From Candidatus Aalborgicola danicus (GTDB taxonomy: Bacteria > Pseudomonadota > Gammaproteobacteria > Burkholderiales > Burkholderiaceae_C), in assembly GCA_016703945.1 (NCBI GenBank), contig JADJBC010000015.1, positions 1-17,985 on the forward strand: DNA of 17,985 bases, in the 5' to 3' direction. A program made the translations under genes and the position numbers. This document shows positions 1-9,005 of this stretch, piece after piece. Position 1 is the stretch's first letter. Every line of letters begins with the position of its first letter. The notes beneath the pieces were generated by a model. It was given only the letters and a program-made list of their open reading frames with translations. It was not told the DNA's origin and did no database searches.

Positions 1-604
1 CCCTTGGTCAATACCTTGTTACGGGCTTTGTCCATTGGCTTTTAAAGCTCGCAGGTTGGAAGATCGAGGGGCACTGCTCGCCAATGGCCAAAAGTGTGTG
101 CTCATTGCAGCACCCCACACCCAGCAAATTGGGACCTGCCCCACACACTGATGGTGGCTTTGTTTTACGCCTGAACATGTATTGGATGGGCAAAGACCAA
201 TTGGTTCCAATTTCCGTTTCGCCATAATGATGATGTGGCTCGGCGGCATACCAGTTCGCCGCGAAACATCCAACAACCTGGTCGCTGCGTCGGTGGAAGC
301 TATGAAAGCTGCCGTTGACCACTGCAATTGATTGTCCCGCCCGAAGGCACCCGCAACAAAACACGGTATTGGAAGACCGGCTTTACTACATTGCGCTCCC
401 TGCGCAGGTGCCCATCGTCATGTGGCGTATATGGACTATGAACGCAAACTCAGCGGCCTCGGCCCGGTGTTCCATCCCATCTGAGACATTGAGGCCGACA
501 TGTTGGCCATCAAGGCGTTTTATGCACCCTTCAAAGGCAAAATGCCAGGAGCAGTTTCATACCGACTGAACAACCCTGACATGGATACCCAACACCATCC
601 GTAG
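1..604 (+). pseudogene. PlsC-type lysophospholipid acyltransferase, multiply frameshifted, 5' end outside the window
   Basis: Pieces in all three + frames join into one small 1-acyl-glycerol-3-phosphate acyltransferase, a family that acylates lysophospholipids at the inner membrane. In order I read KLAGWKIEG (about 45-75), an HTSNWDLP-like block with the HX4D catalytic motif (about 112-140), MYWMGKDQ (about 178-202), WLGGIPVRRE (about 236-265), VPPEGTR with the acceptor-binding EGTR (about 338-356), YYIALPAQVPIV (about 384-419), YMDYERKLSGLGPVFHP (about 428-480) and DIEADMLAIKAFYAPFKGK (about 484-541). At least eight single-base indels are needed to join them, and a TGA falls between FHPI and DIEAD. 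The final frame stops at 602-604, six bases before the next gene. As written it cannot make an intact enzyme. The decay may be real or may be assembly error at a low-coverage edge. The family call is from remembered motifs. Confidence 0.75.
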
Positions 605-1705
605 ACGCCATGGATCGCAGTGGTCAAAAAGGTCGTTCGCAGCAGGCACTTGTGGCCTGATGGTCGCACAATGTCTTGCTGCTGCTGATCACCACCGGGA
701 GTACTTTGGGCTACCACTACATCGGGCGCCCCACAGCCACGTGGATTGACAGCTTCTACATGACGTTTATCACCGTGGCCACGATTGGTTACGGTGAAAC
801 GAGTGGACCTGGCCACCATCCCATGGGGCGCCTGTTTACCGGTGGTCATCGCCTTGTTTGGCATCGCAACCATGAGTTACCAGTTTTCCGACCCCTAGTG
901 GCCCTGTTGCTTGAATCCGATCTGAACGCCGCACTTAAGAGGAAGCGCATGGAAAAGCAAATCGCCAGGCTCTCGGGCCACTACATCGTCTGTGGTATCG
1001 GACGCGTGGGCACCAACGTGGCCAACGAACTGGTCAAGACCAAGCGCACAATGGTGGTGATTGAACAGGACCGCGCGGCTCTGGATGCCTGGCTGGAACA
1101 CCACCCGCACACCTTGCACCTGCACGACGACGCGGCCGACGACGACGCATTGCGCAACGGCCGGCCTGGAAGCGCGCCGGTGTGTTTGCCGTCACCGGCG
1201 ACGACAGTCACAACCTGATGGTGGCCATGTCGGTGAAGCTGATGCGGCCGCAGGTCCGCGTGGTAGTGCGTCGGCACGACATTCACAACGCCAATAAGGC
1301 AAGTCGCGCGGGCGCCGATGAGATCGTCTCACCGGATTTCACCGGCGGCATGCGCATCGCCTCGGCGATGGTGCGGCCCCATGTGGTGAGCTTTCTCGAC
1401 CAGATGCTGCGCAGCGATGAGGGCTTGCGTGTGGAGGAAGTTGTCATTCCTGACGATTTTTCAAGCACGCCCCTGGGCATCCTGTTGCCCCCTCGCGAAA
1501 ACTACCTGTTGATGGCAACCCGCGAAAGTGGCGCATGGGTCTTTAACCCGCCGTCGGAACAGCTTGCAACCGCCGGTTCCGTTCTGGTGCTGATGACCAA
1601 TCCGGACGGGCGAGCGCAGGTAGAGAAGTTGCTGCATACCCCTGAACCCACACCGCATGGCGGTGCAGGCTTGGCGCCGAGGACTGCTGACCAAGTGCGC
1701 AGAAA

Positions 1706-1723
1706 ACGCGCCCGAAGGCGCGT
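1706..1723. terminator. GC-rich hairpin, possible terminator of the channel gene
   Basis: A perfect 7-bp stem (ACGCGCC / GGCGCGT) closes a CGAA tetraloop just after the channel-coding sequence. The run AAAA precedes the stem on the + strand, so a short T-run follows it on the - strand. No T-tract follows on the + strand, so factor-independent termination in that direction is uncertain. Confidence 0.45.
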
Positions 1724-1793
1724 GAGACTGAGCAGTGCCGAAGTGTGCCTGCACCAGGGCTACCGCGGAACCGGCTCAGCCGGGCCGCTGGTA

Positions 1794-1828
1794 GCGCCCC
1801 CTGCAAGGGGGGAGGCGGCGCAGCCGCC
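1794..1828. repeat. Two adjacent hairpins between convergent genes
   Basis: CCCCC(1797-1801) pairs with GGGGG(1807-1811) around TGCAA. Immediately after, GGCGGC(1814-1819) pairs perfectly with GCCGCC(1823-1828) around GCA. Together with the neighbouring repeat they form a string of stems between the 3' ends of the channel and gap genes. This fits a bidirectional termination or transcript-end protection role. The sequence resembles a GC-rich interspersed element I associate with Comamonadaceae genomes, but I cannot confirm that here. Confidence 0.5.
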
Positions 1829-1845
1829 ACGGGGGTGAGCCTTGT

Positions 1846-1940
1846 TTCGCCGCCGGGCCGCCCCCAAGGCGTGGACTTGGGGTTTTGCCAGATTGCGCCC
1901 TTGGGGGCAGCGTCCGCGCAGCGGCGGAGCGTGGGGGGCC
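1846..1940 (-). repeat. 3'-end repeat element, copy A (abuts the gap stop codon)
   Basis: Positions 1846-1889 match 14408-14450 with a single C indel. The flanking parts also align: a GCGCCC..GGGGGCAGCG block and a terminal GCGTGGGGG..CC block. Inside, CCCCAAG and CTTGGGG form a perfect 7-bp stem with loop GCGTGGA, and GCCC..GGGC forms a second. Read on the - strand, the element begins directly at the gap stop codon, as copy B does at the DUF350 stop. Two copies in one window in the same position relative to stops point to a dispersed 3'-end or terminator-like repeat. Confidence 0.8.
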
Positions 1941-2937
<997 letters not shown>

Positions 2938-2978
2938 ATGCTTCTTTCGTAAATAAAAAACGGAAACCTAACCTAACC

Positions 2979-5139
2979 TCAACACAACAGACCCCCGTTG
3001 GAGGCAGCGACCCGCATCGTGACCGAGTGCGGGCGCTCAACATCATTGCGGCTCAACACCGATTGCACCGTATCCGCCACGTTCTCGGGCGTGAAACCAA
3101 AAATGCTTGAACAGAACGGGCGCCGGGGCCGACTCACCATAGGTGTCAATGCCCACGACGGCTGCCGTGCCGTATTTCCACCAGCCACCGGTCGCACCCA
3201 TTTCAACCGCCACGCGGGGCAGGCCTGCTGGCAGCACCGATGATTTGTACTCGGCGCTCTGCAGGTCAAACGTCGTGGTGGAGGGCATGGAGACCACACG
3301 CACCGCAATCTTGCGCTCGGCCAGCAGCTTTGAGCGGCAATGGCCAGTTGCACTTCGGAGCCGGTGGCAATTATCACGGCCTGGGCCTTCTTCTTCAGTC
3401 CGGCGTCTGCGGGCTCGGCCAACACATACGCACCCTTGCTGATCGCGTCCAGGCCGGAGGCGTCGGGCGCCACGGCGGAGTCGCCCTTGGCGATGTAGGC
3501 AATGTTCTGGCGGCTCAGCAGCAGGGCCGTGGGCTTGCTCTTGTTCTGCAGGGCCACGGTCCAGGCGACGGCGGTCTCGGCGGTATCGCCAGGGCGCCCA
3601 CACGTCCAGATTCGGAATCAGTCGCAGGGACGCGGCATGTTCTATGGACTGGTGCGTGGGGCCGTCTTCGCCCAGACCGATGGAGTCGTGGGTGAACACG
3701 TGGATCACGCGTTGCTTCATCAGCGCGGCCATGCGAATGGCGTTGCGGCTGTAATCGCTGAAAGTCAGGAAGGTGCCGCCGTAGGGGATGAAACCACCGT
3801 GCAGGGCCACGCCGTTCATGATGGCAGCCATGCCGAATTCGCGCACACCATAGTTGATGTGGCGGCCACCCACCATTTCGCCGTTCGCGGCTTCCGTTTT
3901 GACGACAGCGCCGGTCAGCGCGTCAAAGCGCAGGTTGGGCGTGCTCTTGGTGTTGGTCAGGTTGGAGCCGGTCAAATCAGCCGAACCGCCCAGCAGCTCG
4001 GGCAGAGCGGCCGTGAAGGATTCCAGTGCCAGTTGGCTGGCCTTGCGGCTGGCCACGGTTTCGGCCTTGGTGTGTGCGGCAATGACGGTGTCCACCGCAG
4101 TCTGTACGAAATTCTTGGGCAGATCACCCTTCATGCGGCGCACCAGCTCCTTGGCCAGCGCGGGGAAGGCGGCCTGGTAGGCGGCGAACGTGTCTTTCCA
4201 GGCTTGCTCGGCGGCCTTGCCCGCTTCCTTGGCGTCCCAATCGGCGTACACCTCTTTGGGGATTGAGAAAGGCACATGGCTCCAGCCAATGGACTCGCGG
4301 GTCAACTTGATTTCTTCGGCGCCCAGCGGTTCGCCGTGGGCCTTGGCGGTGTTGGCGCGGTTGGGGCTGCCCTTGCCGATGTGGGTCTTGCAGATGACCA
4401 GTGTGGGGCGGTCATTGGTCTTCTTGGCTTCCGCAATCGCGTGGGACACGGCATTCACGTCATGGCCGTCGACGGGGCCGATCACGTTCCAGCCATAGGC
4501 CACAAAACGCTGGGGGGTGTTGTCGATGAACCAGGGGGCGACCTGGCCGTCGATGGAGATGCCGTTGTCGTCGTACAGGGCGATCAGCTTGCCCAGCTTC
4601 CAGGCGCCAGCCAGTGCAGCGGCTTCGTGGCTGATGCCTTCCATCAGGCAGCCGTCACCCATGAACACGTAGGTGTGGTGGTCGACCACGGCATGGCCTT
4701 CGCGGTTGAATTCGCTGGCCAGCAGCTTTTCGGCCAGCGCCATGCCGACCGCATTGGTCAGGCCCTGACCCAGCGGGCCGGTGGTGGTTTCCACGCCAGG
4801 GGTGACGCCTACTTCGGGGTGGCCGGCGGTCTTGCTGTGCAACTGGCGAAAGTTTTTCAGCTCGGCCATGGGCAGCTTGTAACCGGTGAGGTGCAGCAGC
4901 GCATAAATCAGCATGGAACCGTGGCCATTGGACAGCACAAAACGGTCGCGGTTCAACCAGTGGGGGTTGGTCGGGTTGTGGCTCAGGTGTTGTCCCCAGA
5001 GTGCCACTGCCATGTCGGCCATGCCCATAGGGGCGCCGGGGTGGCCGGAATTGGCGGCCTGAACGGCGTCCATTGCGAGGGCGCGAATGGCGTTGGCCAT
5101 TTGCTGGTCCGATTGTGGGCTGGGGGGGGTGGTGGCCAT
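2979..5139 (-). CDS. tkt: Transketolase, with three frameshifts
   Basis: Transketolase moves two-carbon ketol units between sugar phosphates, using thiamine diphosphate, in the pentose phosphate or Calvin cycle. From ATG 5139 the frame gives MANAIRALAMDAVQAANSGHPGAP, the thiamine-binding GDGCLMEGISHEAA..DDNGIS, and the pyrimidine-domain EDGPTHQSIEHAASLRLIPNL. After NLDVW an extra C in the run 3597-3599 shifts the frame. TVALQNKSKPTALLLSRQN..IATGSEVQLAIAAQ is read in a second frame. A missing T at 3329-3331 restores KLLAERKIAVRVVSMPS. An extra A in the run 3099-3103 shifts again before GFTPENVADTVQSVL. The corrected length is 2160 nt (719 residues), rather long for the family. The true stop may lie near 3043 if another error hides there. 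All three indels are in homopolymers, so the gene is probably intact in the organism. It leads the tkt-gap unit and diverges from speD. Confidence 0.93.
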
Positions 5140-5161
5140 GGGCTGGGCGACTCCGGGTAAT

Positions 5162-5214
5162 GTGGGGACTGGGGGAAACCCGATATTTTACTTTGCGCTG
5201 GAGATGGTCCCCAC
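5162..5214. promoter_or_regulatory. Inverted repeat in the tkt/speD divergent promoter region
   Basis: GTGGGGAC (5162-5169) and GTCCCCAC (5207-5214) are perfect 8-bp arms, 37 nt apart, in the 129-bp region between divergent tkt and speD. An AT-rich stretch (TATTTTA) lies between them. The spacing suits a split operator or looped regulator site for either gene. No regulator is named by the sequence, and a chance match in GC-rich DNA is possible. Confidence 0.35.
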
Positions 5215-5268
5215 GGTCTCCTACTTTGTGTGACTCCCTGCCCCAAAAAGTACTCTACAGTGGCGCTT

Positions 5269-5661
5269 ATGCAAGGCCTTCACCTCACCGCCGATCTCAG
5301 CCGCTGCCAGTGCGACAACGTGTGGCTTACCGACGCGGTGCGCTTATTGCATCGTTGCGTGCAAGAGGTCTCCCACGCTGGCCTGCAAGCGGTGAGCCAA
5401 CTGGCCCACACCTTTCCCGCAACCGGCCAAGGTCCGGGCGGAGTGACCGCCACCGTGCTGCTGGCCGAATCCCACTTGTGTGTGCACACCTGGCCTGAGC
5501 AAATAGGCGTGACGGTGGATGTGTATGTGTGTAATTTTGGCGCCGATCACTCGGGCAAGGCGCATGCGCTGATGGATGCGCTGGTCGCGCTGTTTGCGCC
5601 GCAGCGGGTGCTTCGCCAGGCGCTGCAGCGTGGTGGCACCCCGGAAGCGCTACAAATTTAG
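5269..5661 (+). CDS. speD: S-adenosylmethionine decarboxylase proenzyme
   Basis: This pyruvoyl enzyme decarboxylates AdoMet to make the aminopropyl donor for spermidine/spermine synthesis. The ATG at 5269 gives 130 residues starting MQGLHLTADL, like the G-x-H-L opening of the family. A GTG at 5230 in frame would add 13 residues without family character. The self-cleavage site is AESH with Ser68. His73 (CVHTWPE) and Cys88 (VDVYVCNF) follow at +5 and +20. These are the same spacings as Ser63, His68 and Cys83 of the Thermotoga maritima class 1B enzyme, so the catalytic set is complete. The last codons and the TAG stop lie inside an interspersed repeat (5651-5706). It diverges from tkt and converges on the ParA-like gene. 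Its natural partner, the spermine-synthase-like gene, is about 7 kb away on the other strand. Confidence 0.93.
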   Translation: MQGLHLTADLSRCQCDNVWLTDAVRLLHRCVQEVSHAGLQAVSQLAHTFPATGQGPGGVTATVLLAESHLCVHTWPEQIGVTVDVYVCNFGADHSGKAHALMDALVALFAPQRVLRQALQRGGTPEALQI

Positions 5662-5706
5662 TAGCTACCTGCGCTTGTTTCACGGGGGCCAGAGGTCTAA
5701 ATGGTT
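5651..5706 (+). repeat. Short interspersed repeat, copy 1 (overlaps the speD stop)
   Basis: TTTCACGGGGGCCAGAGG (5678-5695) matches 8358-8375 at 17 of 18 bases. The left half, GTAGCTACCTGCGCTT, matches the GATAGCTGCTCACGCTT of the copy at 7409-7463. All three copies lie in the same orientation. This copy fills most of the 93-bp gap between the convergent speD and parA-like genes and provides the speD stop codon. The family resembles a short repeat I associate with Comamonadaceae genomes (TAGCTGCT..GCGCTT..GGGGGCTAGAGG). Confidence 0.7.
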
Positions 5707-5754
5707 ACCATTGTTTGCAGAATATGCAGCGATCCCATTGATGGTCGGCCATGA

Positions 5755-6518
5755 TCAGGCCAAGGCGTCATGCAAAGCCACAAACTCTTGGGTCAGCGTA
5801 TGGCTGGGGTCCAGGAAGATCATCGGCATGGATTGCTCGTGTGATTCACGAATGCGCACCGACGAGCGCAGGTAGGGTTGCAGCACCGGCAGCCCCTCGT
5901 CGATCAGCTCCTGCACCATGCGCTGGGGCAGGTTGGCACGGGCCTGGAACTGGTTGACGATGATGCCTTCGACCTTGAGGTCCGAGTTGTGGTCGGCCTG
6001 GATCTCCTGCACGTTTTCCAGCAGTGTGTAGCGGCGCGGCGCGAAAAGTCGTCGCAGTCAAACGGAATCAAACAACCCTGGGCGGCAATCAACGCGCAGC
6101 GGGTGTAGAAATTCAGCGCCGGTGGCGTGTCAATGTAGATCTGGTCGTAGTCTTCGGCCAGCAGCTCCAGTGCATCGCGCAGTTTGTAGATCTTGTGGCG
6201 CGACTCCAGCTTGCTGTGCAGTTCGTCCAGGAGCGGGCTGGACGGCATCAGGTCCAGGCCCTCCCACTGGGTGTTGACGATAAATTCCGTGGCGCCCTTG
6301 TCGCGGATCGTGAATTTGAGGCTTTGCTCAAAGAACTCGGCCACATTGGGCAAGTCTTCGGGCATGTCGGGGCCCAGCAGGTAGCGGGTGGAATTGCCCT
6401 GGGAGTCGAGGTCAATCACCAGCGTGCGCAAGCCTTGCCAGGCGCTGATGGCCGCCAGGTTGCAGGTGATGGTGGATTTGCCAACGCCACCTTTTTGGTT
6501 AAAAACGACATGCTGCAT
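5755..6518 (-). CDS. Orphan ParA-family ATPase, one frameshift
   Basis: This is a MinD/ParA-type deviant-Walker ATPase of about 254 residues after correction. It opens MQHVVFNQKGGVGKST (deviant Walker A, residues 9-16), followed by VIDLDSQGNST and the Walker B-like IYIDTPPALNF (about 127-136). After FDCDDFSRR (near 6031-6040) the frame shifts by one missing base into YTLLENVQEIQADHN..IIVNQFQARANLPQRMVQELI..TQEFVALHDALA. No ParB or parS-like site is visible. Such lone chromosomal ParA proteins usually position a cargo, but the target is unknown here. It is the last gene of the leftward string from mobB, 75 nt after the preceding gene. The start is the ATG at 6516-6518; an upstream GTG reading adds a low-complexity lead I reject. 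Confidence 0.85.
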
Positions 6519-6593
6519 GGGAGGGTGCCTTGAAGAAGAGTGGGATGGTGGGCAAAGCAAGAGGAATGCCGACGGCCCAAGTTTAGCGGGCGA

Positions 6594-7202
6594 TCAGCGC
6601 GCTATCAGAGCGGTGTAGGCCTGGCGTGTGCCCGGCGAAACCGAGTCCAGCACCTTTTCGTAGGGTGTCTGGTGGCGCATGACCAGGCGGGCCGATGCCA
6701 CCCCCAGGGACTTGCAATACCAGTGGCAGCTGTGCTGCATCAAAAAGATCTCAGCCAGCAAAGTGAAGGCCTTGTCCCGGTCGCTGCGCTGTGGGCTGGT
6801 GTTGGCTACGGTCTCGCTGATGCCGCGGGCATGCACCCCCAAAACTTTGCGCAGATCAAAGGTGCTGTTGGGCCACCATTTGCCGGTGTAGAAAATCGAA
6901 ATTGGGAGCTTGCTGACCCGCGCGGCAGCCTCGTCGACGTGGGCAAAGTCCGCCACAAACTTTTGAAATTGCTCGCTTAACGCCGTCTCGGCACTGCCCA
7001 ACATGCTCCAGATTTGCTGTTGACGGGCCGCATCGGTTTCGCCCAAGGCGCGCATATAGCCTTCGGTTAACGTGGCCATTAACTGCTCGATCTGGTAGTG
7101 GCCCAGATAGGTTGCCAGCAGACCGACGCGGCGGCGCTCGTCGCGCACCTGAAAAACGTAGCCCACCAGGGCCAGTATCAACAACAGCAGAGAAACATCC
7201 AT
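6594..7202 (-). CDS. Conserved membrane-anchored protein of unknown function
   Basis: The 202-residue product has one N-terminal hydrophobic helix (residues 2-17, VSLLLLILALVGYVFQ), then a basic RDERRR stretch, so most of the protein probably faces the cytoplasm. The rest is predicted helical, with blocks such as YQIEQLMATLTEGYMRALGE, FQKFVADFAHVDEAAARVS, DKAFTLLAEIFLMQHSCHWYCKS and SPGTRQAYTALIAR. The HSCHWYC cluster carries two Cys and two His and could bind metal; that is inference. I recognise the style of a conserved Burkholderiales hypothetical protein but know no function. It lies 69 nt after the FAD oxidoreductase gene and 75 nt before the ParA-like gene on the same strand, so it may be their partner. 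Confidence 0.75.
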   Translation of the reverse strand: MDVSLLLLILALVGYVFQVRDERRRVGLLATYLGHYQIEQLMATLTEGYMRALGETDAARQQQIWSMLGSAETALSEQFQKFVADFAHVDEAAARVSKLPISIFYTGKWWPNSTFDLRKVLGVHARGISETVANTSPQRSDRDKAFTLLAEIFLMQHSCHWYCKSLGVASARLVMRHQTPYEKVLDSVSPGTRQAYTALIAR

Positions 7203-7271
7203 GTGCGGGGTCGGGCTCCAATCAAACAGGCCCTGAGTGTAGTCACACGGCTGGCCGGCTAACGGCTTGGA

Positions 7272-9005
7272 TCAGCGAAGGGTTGCCACAGACGACACAC
7301 TCCAATGCCCTGCCGTGAACGCTTCTTCAAACACCGAATACCCCGCCCAGTCGCTGTGGGCAAAATGCAGGCGCTCCCAGGTCAGCGTCGGCCGGGACAG
7401 CAGTCGCTCTTTTTTTGATAGCTGCTCACGCTTATTCGACGCGGTCCAGAACCCGATTTGACCATTGGCACTGGGTATCGGAACGGCCATGGCGTGGCCA
7501 TAACGGGTAATGTCGACGGCGGTAGTTTTGGCCACAAGATCCGGGTGGGCCACGGACAGCTCGGCCAGGATTTGGTCACGCCAGTCGGCCCAGGGGCGAT
7601 TGAGCAGCCAGGCACGCCCGCCAGCACCGATAGGCGCCCCTGCCGCAGAGGCGCCGCCAGCAGCACCAACCGAAAAGTCACCCAGCGCCCGGTAATGCGT
7701 CAGCACGGTGGCGCCGGGCTGGGCTTGAAGGTGCTGGTGGGTTGCGTCCACATAACCCAGACCGCCGACGCCTTGGGCACCATCAGCACCCTTGACGCCG
7801 TCAAACAACACGTTGTCCCAACTGGGCGCAGCACCGGGCCGGTCGTGCAGGGCGCTGTGTAGGTGGATATTGGCCACCAGCCATGGCGCATAGACCACCT
7901 GGCGCGCCGCTTGCCGCAGAACATCGGGCGGGTTCTGGACCACCCGGGCCGCCACGAAGAGGGGCAAAGCAACCACGGCGCGCTCTGCCTGCCAACGTTC
8001 CAGTGACTGGGTCACCGCGTTGAAGGCGTCGACCTCCACACCCTGTTTGTTGTGTGTGATGCCCACCACCACACGCCCTGTGTGCAGGCGTTCACCCAGT
8101 GGCGCTGCCAGGCGTTGGGTCAGCCAGGCATTGCCTTCGGGCCAGGTCAACAGGCCCTCGCGCTCGGGTGCGTCGCTTCCCGGCGCGTGGAAGCCGTGGC
8201 GGCTGGCAAAGTAGTGGATGCCGGCCCAGGCCGACACGGTGGCAATACCGGCGCCGTAGTCGTCGCGGCAGCAGTAATCAAGGTACCAGCGCAGATGACG
8301 GTCGGTAATGCCATGCTGGTCTAGATATGCTATGAACTTCATAGCCACCAATGCAGATTTCACGGGGGCTAGAGGCCAATTTTGTACTGGTAATGTCCAC
8401 CGAGCGGCCTTTCGGGCCTGTTCCACCAGGGTCGCAAATACGCGGTACTGCGCCAAGGTTTCTTCGCCCACCCCGCTCAACGGCAGCAAACCCTCCTGCC
8501 ATTCCCCTTGAAAGAACAATCGCTCCTGTGGGCTGTGGCAAAGGTAACGGTCGTCGTACTGCCAGCGCCCAGCCATTCGCTGGCGCAAACCGAGTTCTTC
8601 CAGCAGATCCTGCACCTCGGGCGCGTCGTCTCCTGGCAAGGGCAGGTAGTGGGCGCCCAAGGGGCAGGCCAGACCGCCCAGTTGCCCGCCCCGGCTGTTG
8701 CCTCCGGCGGTGTCCTCCATTTCCAGCAGCGCAAAGTCTTCCATGCCGCGCAGCCGCAAGGCCCGCGCCGCCGCCAGACCCGCCACACCGCCGCCGGCGA
8801 TCAGTACCCGGGTGGTGAACACCTTGTCCGGCAGCGGCCAGGGCTTGCCGCTGTGTAAACGGTCGCGCAACCAGTGGCCACGTTCAGGCTGACCATCGGT
8901 GAAACCGCCCTGGATGGGGGATGCCGAGGGGGCCGTGCGTCCGCAACCGGAGCCGGTCCAGGCCGCGCCCAGACCGGCACCCAAGCACTGGCGTCGGTTC
9001 AGCAT
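7272..9005 (-). CDS. FAD-dependent oxidoreductase (amine-oxidase/phytoene-desaturase-like fold), possibly exported
   Basis: The protein has 577 residues. It opens with NRRQCLGAGLGAA, a twin-arginine-like signal, and a Cys at residue 21 (GSGC) that is a weak lipobox, so Tat export or lipid anchoring is possible. The dinucleotide-binding motif LIAGGGVAGLAAARAL (residues 68-83) is followed by LLEME and a Gly-rich TAGGNSRGG stretch. This is typical of FAD enzymes of the flavin amine-oxidase group. Later blocks include RWYLDYCCRDDYGAGIATVSAWAG, YAPWLVANIHL and SDWAGYSVFEEAFTAG near the C-terminus. The substrate is unknown. Given polyamine genes in the window, a polyamine substrate is a guess only. 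Two interspersed-repeat copies (7409-7463, 8323-8387) are read in frame within it, encoding about residues 515-532 and 207-228. Its start overlaps the mobB stop by 7 nt, so translation is probably coupled. Confidence 0.85.
   Translation of the reverse strand: MLNRRQCLGAGLGAAWTGSGCGRTAPSASPIQGGFTDGQPERGHWLRDRLHSGKPWPLPDKVFTTRVLIAGGGVAGLAAARALRLRGMEDFALLEMEDTAGGNSRGGQLGGLACPLGAHYLPLPGDDAPEVQDLLEELGLRQRMAGRWQYDDRYLCHSPQERLFFQGEWQEGLLPLSGVGEETLAQYRVFATLVEQARKAARWTLPVQNWPLAPVKSALVAMKFIAYLDQHGITDRHLRWYLDYCCRDDYGAGIATVSAWAGIHYFASRHGFHAPGSDAPEREGLLTWPEGNAWLTQRLAAPLGERLHTGRVVVGITHNKQGVEVDAFNAVTQSLERWQAERAVVALPLFVAARVVQNPPDVLRQAARQVVYAPWLVANIHLHSALHDRPGAAPSWDNVLFDGVKGADGAQGVGGLGYVDATHQHLQAQPGATVLTHYRALGDFSVGAAGGASAAGAPIGAGGRAWLLNRPWADWRDQILAELSVAHPDLVAKTTAVDITRYGHAMAVPIPSANGQIGFWTASNKREQLSKKERLLSRPTLTWERLHFAHSDWAGYSVFEEAFTAGHWSVSSVATLR
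7409..7463 (+). repeat. Short interspersed repeat, copy 3 (inside the FAD oxidoreductase gene)
   Basis: The segment starts with a T7 run and GATAGCTGCTCACGCTTATTC and continues with a diverged GACGCGGTCCAGAACCCGATTTGACC. It aligns with copy 1 at 5651-5706 (GTAGCTACCTGCGCTTG..CGGGGGCCAGAGGTCTAAATGG). On the coding strand it is translated as part of the segment containing ASNKREQLSKKE, a lysine-rich patch unlike the rest of this protein. Confidence 0.55.
8323..8387 (+). repeat. Short interspersed repeat, copy 2 (inside the FAD oxidoreductase gene)
   Basis: TTTCACGGGGGCTAGAGG (8358-8375) is 17/18 identical to 5678-5695. It is preceded by GATATGCTATGAACTTCATAGCC, the expected left part of the family. 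On the coding strand it is read in frame, giving the segment from LPVQNWPLAP to VAMKFIAYLD, with no stop and no frameshift. Confidence 0.65.

Larger units (their letters stand above)
610..1838 (+). pseudogene. TrkA/RCK-type potassium channel, frameshifted
   Basis: This is a two-transmembrane K+ channel with a cytoplasmic RCK (TrkA-N/TrkA-C) domain. From ATG 610 a short lead ends at an in-frame TGA (658-660). A membrane helix follows (LLLLITTGSTLGYHYI), then the pore helix and selectivity filter TVATIGYGE near 774-797. The second helix (VVIALFGIATMSYQFS) is readable only in another frame near 844-888. The Rossmann RCK part begins with HYIVCGIGRVGTN (GxGxxG, about 979-1017) followed by VVIEQD. 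Near 1165-1185 the frame shifts again into an open stretch with FAVTGDDSHNLMVAMSVKLM, a TrkA-C-like segment and LVLMTNPDGRAQVEKLL ending about 1635. The remaining codons to 1838 run through hairpin repeats and are probably not native; a TGA at 1643-1645 in another frame is a likelier original stop. At least four indels plus the TGA disrupt it. Such channels set K+ flux gated by ligands at RCK. Loss versus assembly error is undecided. Confidence 0.8.

Noticed and set aside
1645..1838. C-terminal extension of the potassium channel (Arg/Pro-rich)
   Set aside because: Encoded by hairpin and repeat sequence past the TrkA-C end; attributed to a frameshift past the true stop.
3502..5160. Long open frames on the + strand opposite tkt (up to 294 codons)
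   Set aside because: They are antisense to conserved transketolase sequence, Gly/Val/His-rich, and reflect GC-rich codon bias.
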